Below are positions 7,400-12,619 of a stretch of 12,619 bases of DNA, piece by piece. Location of the stretch: NCBI GenBank assembly GCA_030831135.1, contig JAURLR010000137.1:1-12619 (forward strand). The letters run 5' to 3'. This DNA comes from Alphaproteobacteria bacterium (GTDB lineage: Bacteria; Pseudomonadota; Alphaproteobacteria; UBA6615). A program made the translations under genes and the position numbers. The notes under the pieces were generated by a model. That model ran no database searches, had not been told where the DNA came from, and was given only the letters and a program-made list of their open reading frames with translations. Position 1 is the stretch's first letter. The number at the start of each line of letters is the position of its first letter.

Positions 7400-7473
7400 G
7401 TCATCGCGAGCCCGAGGGCGCGGCGATCCAGTGACCGACTGGATTGCTTCGTTGCTGCGCGCCTCGCAATGAC
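7400..7473. repeat. Palindromic repeat, family 1, whole copy
   Basis: A 74-bp palindrome with arms GTCATCGCGAG (7400-7410) and CTCGCAATGAC (7463-7473, one mismatch). The inner arms ATCCAGT (7426-7432) and ACTGGAT (7438-7444) enclose a GACCG loop. Same family as 3287-3365. Its first half is part of the composite direct repeat. Confidence 0.8.
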
Positions 7474-7506
7474 GGCAGGATGTGATGCGGGAAGCGGCAG
7501 ATTTCT

Positions 7507-7610
7507 GTAGGGGCGGGTTTCAAACCCGCCCGTATTCGGGAATGTTGTCCCTGTGCCCGCATTGTGTTGTGATTCACGCAATCCCGGGCGGGTTTGAAGC
7601 CCGCCCCTAC
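7507..7610. repeat. Long inverted repeat with GGGCGGGTTT arms
   Basis: The 25-bp arms at 7507-7531 and 7586-7610 are inverted copies differing by one base (GTAGGGGCGGGTTTCAAACC against its partner). Each arm is itself a palindrome (GGGCGGGTTT / AAACCCGCCC). The 54-bp centre shows no gene. The shape is that of a REPIN: two short REP-like palindromes facing each other. It ends 20 bp before the start codon of the orphan gene, so it must lie in that gene's promoter or leader region. Type known from many bacteria; its mobiliser, if any, is not in this window. Confidence 0.8.
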
Positions 7611-7630
7611 GGAAAGAGGCGGTTTAGGTC

Positions 7631-7984
7631 ATGATGAGTGAAATCGAAAACCCGGTCTCTGTCGCGATTGTCGAATTGAAGGTTGAGCCCGCCTATTTGC
7701 GACTGTCCCGGGAAACCCGGGCCGAAAAATGGCAGATGATGCAGGGCATTATCCGCGCTCATCCCGGTATGAGCGTGACCTGGAATGACGCTGATGCGTT
7801 CAGCGGGGAATGCTCGGATTTTGTGATCTGCCGGTTCCAGTCGATGTTCGACTATCACTGCATGTGGGAAGAGCTGAAGGATAGCGAGCTGTTCACCACG
7901 CCGTACTTCCACATCACCCGTGTTCTCATCGGCATGGAAAACGCTTTCGAGGCGTATGACGAGAAGCTCGGGATCGACGTCTGA
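7631..7984 (+). CDS. Small orphan protein, probably darcynin-like
   Basis: A soluble 117-residue protein with no signal peptide or membrane helix. Its layout of a beta strand (VAIVELKV), then YLRLSRETRAEKW, WNDADAFSGECSDFVICRF, YHCMWEELKDSELFTTPYF and GMENAFEAYDEKL reminds me of the darcynin family. That is a small alpha/beta fold of unknown function, about 110-130 residues long. I rely on memory of the pattern and cannot run a profile search. Cysteines at about 61, 67 and 77 show no clear metal site. The first ATG of ATGATG is used; AGAGG lies about 12 bases upstream. It sits alone between two repeat clusters and converges on trpE, interrupting an otherwise conserved core neighbourhood. Confidence 0.8.
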   Translation: MMSEIENPVSVAIVELKVEPAYLRLSRETRAEKWQMMQGIIRAHPGMSVTWNDADAFSGECSDFVICRFQSMFDYHCMWEELKDSELFTTPYFHITRVLIGMENAFEAYDEKLGIDV

Positions 7985-7996
7985 CGGCGCGCGTAT

Positions 7997-8109
7997 CTCA
8001 GTATCCTTCGAGACGCGCGCGATGCGCGCTCCTCAGGATGAGGTCTGAGCGTTATTTCCACGAACCTCATCCTGAGGAGGGCCGCAGGCCCGTCTCGAAG
8101 GATGCTGAG
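7997..8109 (+). repeat. Second head-to-head hairpin pair, family 2 types I and II
   Basis: An inverted type I hairpin (7997-8043), a 21-base spacer and a forward type II hairpin (8065-8109, inner stem GGGCC-GCA-GGCCC). The type I half is base-for-base the same as 7203-7249 except at one or two positions; the spacer has diverged more (GTTATTTCC against GTTACTTCC). Confidence 0.8.
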
Positions 8110-8135
8110 ATGGGCACGGCCCTCGCGGCCCCGCG

Positions 8136-8170
8136 ACGTGGATGCCCGGATCACGTCCGGGCATGACGAC
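8136..8170 (+). repeat. Hairpin repeat, family 3, intact copy
   Basis: Perfect 9-bp arms ATGCCCGGA (8142-8150) and TCCGGGCAT (8156-8164) with a TCACG loop, preceded by ACGTGG and followed by GACGA. Compared with 7-40, one G:C pair has become C:G with both sides changed. Confidence 0.75.
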
Positions 8171-8204
8171 AAAACAGGGGAACCAGCAATATGCGGTATC
8201 GCGA

Positions 8205-8220
8205 GCCCCTAAGTAGGGGC
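8205..8220. terminator. Hairpin past trpE, possible 3' end signal
   Basis: GCCCCTA-AG-TAGGGGC is a strong 7-bp hairpin 32 bp past the trpE stop, within the half family 1 repeat. There is no T-run on either strand, so intrinsic termination is doubtful; an mRNA-stabilising 3' hairpin is equally possible. Confidence 0.25.
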
Positions 8221-8251
8221 GCGGCGATCCAGTGTCGGGATGGGCTGTGCG

Positions 8252-9757
8252 TCAGTTGACGAAGCGGTGGGCCTGCTCGGCGGCACGGATCAGCGCGCGG
8301 GCCTTGTTGCGGCTTTCCTGGTATTCGGCTTCCGGGTCGGAATCCGCGACCACGCCGCCGCCGGCCTGGATGTACATCTTGCCGTCCTTGATCAGCGCGG
8401 TGCGCAGCGTGATGCAGGTGTCCATGCTGCCATCGGCGGCGAAGTAGCCAACGGCCCCGGCGTAGAAACTGCGCCGTTCGGATTCCAGCTCGTCGATGAT
8501 CTCCATGGCGCGGATTTTCGGCGCGCCAGACACGGTCCCCGCCGGGAACCCGGCGGCCAGCGCCTTGATGGCGTCGATCCCTTTGCGCGCCTTGCCCTGC
8601 ACGTTGGAGACGATATGCATGACGTGGCTGTAGCGTTCGATGACGAATTCCTCGGTCACTTCGACCGTGCCGATATCCGAGACCCGGCCCACATCATTGC
8701 GGCCCAGATCGAGCAGCATCAGGTGTTCGGCGAGTTCCTTGGGGTCCGACAACAGGTCTTCGGCCAAAGCTTCGTCCTCGTCCTCGGTTGCACCGCGCGG
8801 ACGGGTGCCCGCGATCGGACGGATTGTGACCGTATCGTCGCGCAGCCGCACCAGAATTTCCGGACTGGAACCGACCAGCGCGAAATCGCCGACATTGAGG
8901 ACGAACAGAAACGGTGAGGGGTTGAGGCGGCGCAGCGAACGATAAAGTGCGGTCGGCGGCAGATCGAAGGGAACCGTGAACCGCTGGGACGGTACGACCT
9001 GGAAGATTTCACCGGCGCGGATGTACTCCTTCGCCTGCTCGACCATGGCGTGATACGCGCCCTGGCTGCGGTTGGATGTCAGGTTCAGTTCGACTTCCGA
9101 TCCGGCCGGGACGCTGGCGGTGCGCGGGACACCACGGTCAAAGCGGGACACGGTTTCATCCAGCCGGGCATGGGCGGCAGCCAGCGCATCCTCAGCGGAG
9201 ATATCCTTGTCCGGCCAGACCGGTGTGACCAGCGTGACCTTGTCGGCAACATTGTCGAACACGGCCGTGATCGTCGGCCGGATGAACACGGAATCAGGAA
9301 TCCCGATGGAGTCGGGATTGTTGTCGGGCAGCTTTTCGATCTGGCGCACGATATCGTAGCCGAAATAGCCGAAAATCCCGGCGGCCATGGGCGGCAGTTC
9401 GGGCGGGATCTCGATCCGGCATTCCGCCAGCAATGCGGCCAGTGCATCCAGGCTTTTACCGGGCAGGGGCTCGAAGCTGTTCAGGTCGCGCACGGCGTTC
9501 CGGTTGATCTCCGAGACCGCGCCATGACACCGCCAGATCAGGTCGGGCGCGTAGGCGAGGATCGAATAACGGCCACGCACCGCGCCGCCCTCGACCGATT
9601 CCAGCAGAATGCTGTGGCGCTCGTCGCTGGCGAGCTTGAGCAATGCCGAAACCGGCGTCTCAAGATCGGCAACCAGTTCGGTCCAGATCAGTTGCGGTTC
9701 GCCCCGGGCATAGCGCGCGGCAAACCCTTTATCCGGAATGTCGGGCTGGGCGGTCAC
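8252..9757 (-). CDS. trpE: TrpE, anthranilate synthase component I
   Basis: TrpE converts chorismate and ammonia (from TrpG) to anthranilate, the committed step of tryptophan synthesis. The 501 residues match the unfused enzyme. The N-terminal domain holds the feedback-site motif SILLESVEGG (49-58), so tryptophan inhibition is expected. The chorismate domain shows PSPFLF (280-285), GSSPE (296-300), RPIAGTRPRG (313-322), EHLMLLDLGRND (344-355), FPAGTVSGAPK (404-414) and IQAGGGVVADSDPE (463-476). The start is GTG (complement of 9755-9757) and overlaps the ppiD stop as GTGA. No ribosome site of note is visible, which fits translational coupling. It is separated from trpG by the deacetylase, the orphan gene and the repeats. 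PabB is an alternative only in principle; LLES and length favour TrpE. Confidence 0.96.
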   Translation of the reverse strand: MTAQPDIPDKGFAARYARGEPQLIWTELVADLETPVSALLKLASDERHSILLESVEGGAVRGRYSILAYAPDLIWRCHGAVSEINRNAVRDLNSFEPLPGKSLDALAALLAECRIEIPPELPPMAAGIFGYFGYDIVRQIEKLPDNNPDSIGIPDSVFIRPTITAVFDNVADKVTLVTPVWPDKDISAEDALAAAHARLDETVSRFDRGVPRTASVPAGSEVELNLTSNRSQGAYHAMVEQAKEYIRAGEIFQVVPSQRFTVPFDLPPTALYRSLRRLNPSPFLFVLNVGDFALVGSSPEILVRLRDDTVTIRPIAGTRPRGATEDEDEALAEDLLSDPKELAEHLMLLDLGRNDVGRVSDIGTVEVTEEFVIERYSHVMHIVSNVQGKARKGIDAIKALAAGFPAGTVSGAPKIRAMEIIDELESERRSFYAGAVGYFAADGSMDTCITLRTALIKDGKMYIQAGGGVVADSDPEAEYQESRNKARALIRAAEQAHRFVN

Positions 9758-11646
9758 GGGGCTGAGAAGGCGGCTTCAAGCGCCGCGCTGTCGACGTCCA
9801 CCGGGTATTCCTCCTGCAACGCGAAGGACAACTGGGTGACGATGTCATTGGCCAGCTGGCCGGAGATCGTACGGGCCAGATCGGCGCGTGCGGCATCGCT
9901 CTGGTTCGCGCTTTGAATTTCCACAAGCCGCGCCACGGCGGCGCCGTCCGCGAAGGATTGCTCGATGATTTCACCCTCCCGGGCTTCAAAGAGACGTTCC
10001 ACGAGCGGGCGCGGCAGCGTTGGGCCGTCGCCGGTGCGCTCAAAGGCAGGGGTGCGTGTGAACTGGCCGCCAAATTCGGTTGCGAGGGATTCCAGGCTAT
10101 CCCCGGTATTGGCGCGGTCGGTGATCCTGGCAGCTGTCTCCTCGGCACGCTGCAGAAGCTGCTCGCGCTTCCAGGCTTCGACAACCCGATCACGAATTTC
10201 ACTCAGTTCGGGGACGCGCGGCGGATCAATCCGGTCCAGCCGGACAACGGTAAACCCGCCCGAACGATCCTCGATTACGTCCGTAGCTCCTGATGCTTCA
10301 AGACTATAGAGCCGGTCGAGCACTTCTGCCGTCAGGGCCGGGTCGTCCAAGGGGTTACCGCTGAGCGTCGCGCCGTTTCGGGCGACACTCTCGACCTTCG
10401 ACTGGGCAAGGTCGCTGTCCCGGGCGATTTCCTCGATGGAGGCACCACCGGCCAATCCGTCCTCGACATCGTTGAGGATATCGAAGATGCGATCCACCGA
10501 TTGTTCGCGGGCGAGTTCCTCGCGGATGGAATTACGTGCTTCGGAAAGGGGGGTGGTCCGTCCAGGGGTGATGTTGGACACTTCAACCAGATGCCAGCCC
10601 AGCGTGGTCTCAACCGGCTCGCTGACGGTGTTGGCGGCGATCGTGAACGCGGTTGCTGCGAGTTCCGGCAATGCGATCTCGGACTGACGGACCTGTCCCA
10701 AATCAACCGGCGGCAGGCCGGAGACGTCTTGGGCGGCTTCTGCGAGGCTCTTGCCAGCGCGGATCAGGGTGAGGGCGCGTTCGGCGTCCTCTCGCGAGAA
10801 CAGGCTGGCCTGAACCACATTGCGCGTTTCGGGGATGCGGAACTCGGTCAGGCGGGCTTCGTAATCTTCGGCAATCTCCTCTTCGGGAATGATCGTGCCG
10901 GCGATCAGGGTTTCTGTATCGAGGTGCGCGAGGGTTGCGCTCCGGAACTCCGGTGTGGTGAAGGCCTCCTTGTTCTCATTGAAGAACTCGGACAATTCGG
11001 CCTCACTGGGGTCACTGATCGCAGAAATGCTGCCCATCGGGATTCTGACGATCTCGGCAACCCGCCGTTCTGCGCGATGCCCGTAAATCCTGTCGCCGAG
11101 TGTTGCGGGGACCGTCACAGCGTTCTGGATCGTGCCGATATACTGGTTGCGGAGCAGGTCCAGGCGAATCTGGTTCACGAAATCGGCTTCGTTTTGTCCC
11201 TGCTGTCCCAGAAATGTCTCGAACAGCACACGGCTGAATCGTCCCGAACCATCCTGGAATTGCGGCAGGCTGCGGATCGTCCCGACCGCGGTGTCGATGG
11301 AGGCGGTGACGCCGAGATCCTGTGCCGCCTGATCGAACAGGCTTTGCGAGGCCATGCGTGCGATGGTCTGGTCAAGGATGCCGATATTGATGGCGGTCTG
11401 GGTATCGATCCTCTGACCTGTCCGGATGCTGATCTGAGTCACGGCCTCGTTGAATTCCTGTCCGACCTGGTGGACCGTGAAGTTCTGGTCGCCGACTTCG
11501 AGCACCGAGGCTGCACCGCCGCGGCTGCCACTCCCGCCGCCACCGCCGATATCACCCCCAAAAAACACCACAAAGGTTGCCGCCAGAGCGAGCAGGACGC
11601 CCTTCATGACCCAGCTTTTGGACGCATTTCTGAGAGCTGACAACAT
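9754..11646 (-). CDS. ppiD: PpiD-like inner-membrane periplasmic chaperone (SurA/parvulin type)
   Basis: PpiD proteins are anchored in the inner membrane and assist folding of exported proteins as they leave the Sec channel. The 630 residues begin with a short basic tail (MLSALRNASKSWVMK), one membrane helix (about 15-30) and a glycine-rich stretch (31-45). A SurA-N-like helical domain (about 46-250) and a parvulin-like domain (about 262-360, ending FTIAANTVSEPVETTLGWHL) follow, then helical C-terminal segments. The parvulin domain is degenerate: the usual first His of the RHIL-type motif is replaced (VVQASLF, 277-283), while the last His (352) is kept. Chaperone rather than isomerase activity is therefore likely, as in E. 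coli PpiD. GGTGAAG precedes the ATG by about 6 bases. It leads an operon with trpE. Confidence 0.92.
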   Translation of the reverse strand: MLSALRNASKSWVMKGVLLALAATFVVFFGGDIGGGGGSGSRGGAASVLEVGDQNFTVHQVGQEFNEAVTQISIRTGQRIDTQTAINIGILDQTIARMASQSLFDQAAQDLGVTASIDTAVGTIRSLPQFQDGSGRFSRVLFETFLGQQGQNEADFVNQIRLDLLRNQYIGTIQNAVTVPATLGDRIYGHRAERRVAEIVRIPMGSISAISDPSEAELSEFFNENKEAFTTPEFRSATLAHLDTETLIAGTIIPEEEIAEDYEARLTEFRIPETRNVVQASLFSREDAERALTLIRAGKSLAEAAQDVSGLPPVDLGQVRQSEIALPELAATAFTIAANTVSEPVETTLGWHLVEVSNITPGRTTPLSEARNSIREELAREQSVDRIFDILNDVEDGLAGGASIEEIARDSDLAQSKVESVARNGATLSGNPLDDPALTAEVLDRLYSLEASGATDVIEDRSGGFTVVRLDRIDPPRVPELSEIRDRVVEAWKREQLLQRAEETAARITDRANTGDSLESLATEFGGQFTRTPAFERTGDGPTLPRPLVERLFEAREGEIIEQSFADGAAVARLVEIQSANQSDAARADLARTISGQLANDIVTQLSFALQEEYPVDVDSAALEAAFSAP

Positions 11647-11694
11647 GTGAACTTCACCGTTCTGTTTGGGGCGTCGGGCGCGATAGGCCGGCGC

Positions 11695-11723
11695 ATGATA
11701 GTGGTCGGGTACGAGCGCCTCAA
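11695..11723 (-). promoter_or_regulatory. Probable ppiD-trpE promoter
   Basis: The minus strand reads TTGAGG (11723-11718), a 17-base spacer and TATCAT (11700-11695): four and five of six sigma-70 matches with ideal spacing. Transcription would begin near 11688, about 42 bases before the ppiD ATG. As trpE overlaps ppiD, this is its likely main promoter, and no trp-type leader peptide is visible. Confidence 0.45.
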
Positions 11724-11786
11724 GCGCCCGGGTTCTTGTCTAGCAATGCCGTGTTTGGCGCAAGCCGTGGACGTGTGTTAGAGCAC

Positions 11787-11792
11787 GATAAT
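11787..11792 (+). promoter_or_regulatory. Candidate -10 element for tpiA
   Basis: GATAAT matches five of six -10 bases and lies 52 bp before the tpiA start, but no good -35 sequence sits at the right distance. Weak evidence. Confidence 0.25.
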
Positions 11793-11843
11793 TGGGATGT
11801 AACGACATGCAATTCCAGAGAAAAGCAACATTTTGGTGAAGAT

Positions 11844-12611
11844 ATGGCCGGCTTGAAGAAGTTGATCGCGGGAAACTGGAAAATGAACATGCTTCACACC
11901 GATGGCGCGGCGCTCGCACGCGACATTGTCGATGGCGCAGATAAAGTCGGCTGCGATCTGCTGCTCTGCCCGCCTTCAACGCTGGTATCCTGGATTGCCG
12001 AAACTGCGAGCGGCAGTCCGGTCCTTGTCGGGGCACAGGATTGTCATGAAGCCGAAAGCGGCGCGTTCACGGGCGACATCTCTGCGGCCATGGTGCGCGA
12101 TGCCGGTGCCAGCTATGTGATTCTGGGCCATTCCGAACGGCGACACGGCCTTGGCGAGACCGACAGCCGCGTTCGGACAAAGGTCACAGCCGCACATAGC
12201 GCCGGACTTGTTGCGATTGTCTGCATCGGGGAAACCGAAGCCCAGCGTGACGCCGGGGAAACCCTTGATGTGCTTTCCGCGCAGCTTGATGGTTCGCTGC
12301 CCACCGATGGTGATGGCGATGCGATCAACGGGGCTAATACGGTGATTGCCTATGAACCCGTCTGGGCGATCGGGACCGGGCGCACCCCGACCCTTGAAGA
12401 AGTTGCACAGGCCCATGCGCATATTCGCGCGCATCTGGAACACTTGCTGGGCGAAGCCGCGTCAGACATCCGGATCCTTTATGGCGGATCCATGAAACCC
12501 GAGAACGCAGGTGATCTGCTTATGATCGCGAATGTGGATGGCGGATTGATTGGTGGTGCCAGCCTTTCGGCGGACAGTTTTCTTGCCATTGCGGGCGCGG
12601 CCACGGCCTGA
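11844..12611 (+). CDS. tpiA: TpiA, triosephosphate isomerase
   Basis: Interconverts dihydroxyacetone phosphate and glyceraldehyde 3-phosphate in glycolysis and gluconeogenesis, as a cytoplasmic TIM-barrel dimer. The 255 residues fit the family. The catalytic residues are all visible: Asn11 and Lys13 in AGNWKMN, His96 in LGHSERR (94-100), and Glu171 in AYEPVWAIGTG (169-179) followed by the flexible loop. The phosphate-binding YGGS (213-216) and GLIGGASL (234-241) are intact. An in-frame ATG 108 bases upstream (11736) would add 36 residues without family likeness; the ATG at 11844 has GGTGAAG directly upstream and gives the normal N-terminus. Divergent from ppiD, with a 197-bp shared control region. 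Confidence 0.97.
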   Translation: MAGLKKLIAGNWKMNMLHTDGAALARDIVDGADKVGCDLLLCPPSTLVSWIAETASGSPVLVGAQDCHEAESGAFTGDISAAMVRDAGASYVILGHSERRHGLGETDSRVRTKVTAAHSAGLVAIVCIGETEAQRDAGETLDVLSAQLDGSLPTDGDGDAINGANTVIAYEPVWAIGTGRTPTLEEVAQAHAHIRAHLEHLLGEAASDIRILYGGSMKPENAGDLLMIANVDGGLIGGASLSADSFLAIAGAATA

Positions 12612-12619
12612 GCTGGGAC

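Larger units (their letters stand above)
7195..7433 (+). repeat. Composite direct repeat, left copy (R1)
   Basis: This block shares a colinear order of elements with 7989-8234: GCGCGTATCTCAG, the head-to-head hairpin pair (7203-7316), a family 3 hairpin (7351-7382, decayed here) and the first half of a family 1 palindrome ending in GCGGCGATCCAGTG. The best-matched part is the first 55 bases. With R2 it brackets the orphan gene at 7631-7984. Together with 7434-7630 it fills a 457-bp stretch without a credible gene. Confidence 0.8.
7989..8234 (+). repeat. Composite direct repeat, right copy (R2)
   Basis: Counterpart of 7195-7433 in the same orientation and element order: GCGCGTATCTCAG, hairpin pair (7997-8109), intact family 3 hairpin (8136-8170), then a half family 1 palindrome (8197-8234) ending in GCGGCGATCCAGTG. 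It starts four bases after the orphan-gene stop and ends 17 bases before the trpE stop. It therefore fills nearly the whole gap between two convergent genes, where its hairpins could serve as a shared 3' boundary. Confidence 0.8.

Noticed and set aside
7324..7581. 85-codon minus-strand frame
   Set aside because: Made wholly of the family 1 and GGGCGGGTTT repeats; the product is the familiar translation of such repeats.
7855..8172. 105-codon minus-strand frame
   Set aside because: Starts in repeat R2 and runs antisense into the orphan gene; much of it is repeat translation.
7195..8234. CRISPR array or IS element
   Set aside because: Repeats are few, palindromic and not evenly spaced by unique spacers. 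There is no cas gene, no transposase, and I saw no target-site duplication.
10501..11640. 379-codon plus-strand frame opposite ppiD
   Set aside because: Shadow of ppiD; no family resemblance and no ribosome site that stands out.
11736..11843. 36-residue N-terminal extension of TpiA
   Set aside because: No likeness to the family; a good ribosome site and the normal start MAGLKKLIAGNWK lie at 11844.

Overview
The window is a GC-rich stretch of an alphaproteobacterial chromosome. Three things point there: the gene order (tpiA, ppiD, trpE, trpG, trpD, trpC, moaC, moeA, lexA), a LexA protein of the alphaproteobacterial type, and a perfect alphaproteobacterial SOS box (GTTC-N7-GTTC) in front of lexA. 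I cannot fix the genus. The set resembles Caulobacterales/Maricaulales-like lineages, but that is inference. Nearly everything is core housekeeping; the accessory part is small and lies at about 7.2-8.25 kb.

Layout from left to right. 1-163: palindromic repeats downstream of lexA. 164-898: lexA (minus), with its own SOS-controlled promoter at 915-1022. 1042-5858: a minus-strand block trpG-trpD-trpC-(153 bp gap holding a palindromic repeat)-moaC-unknown membrane protein-moeA. Within it, trpG/trpD, trpD/trpC, moaC/membrane protein and membrane protein/moeA each overlap by ATGA. 5859-6129: divergent control region. 6130-7173: a membrane-anchored divergent polysaccharide deacetylase (plus). 7174-7630: a 457-bp repeat cluster. 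7631-7984: a small orphan gene, probably darcynin-like (plus). 7985-8251: a second repeat cluster. 8252-9757: trpE (minus, GTG start), overlapping by four bases (GTGA) the end of ppiD (9754-11646, minus). 11844-12611: tpiA (plus), divergent from ppiD.

How the genes work together. TrpE and TrpG form anthranilate synthase. TrpD and TrpC carry anthranilate on to indole-3-glycerol phosphate, so four tryptophan-pathway proteins are encoded here in two minus-strand transcription units. MoaC and MoeA act early and late in molybdenum cofactor synthesis. LexA controls the SOS response. PpiD is an inner-membrane periplasmic chaperone, TpiA is glycolytic, and the deacetylase homologue probably acts in the envelope.

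The most unusual structure is the repeat system at 7.2-8.25 kb. A composite block of about 240 bp, made of a head-to-head hairpin pair, a third hairpin and a palindrome half, occurs twice in direct orientation (7195-7433 and 7989-8234). The two copies bracket the orphan gene, and the second begins four bases after its stop codon. A fourth palindrome type (25-bp arms, 7507-7610) sits just upstream of the gene. Different copies of the hairpins keep their pairing through compensating changes. I see no transposase, phage gene, CRISPR array, tRNA or rRNA.
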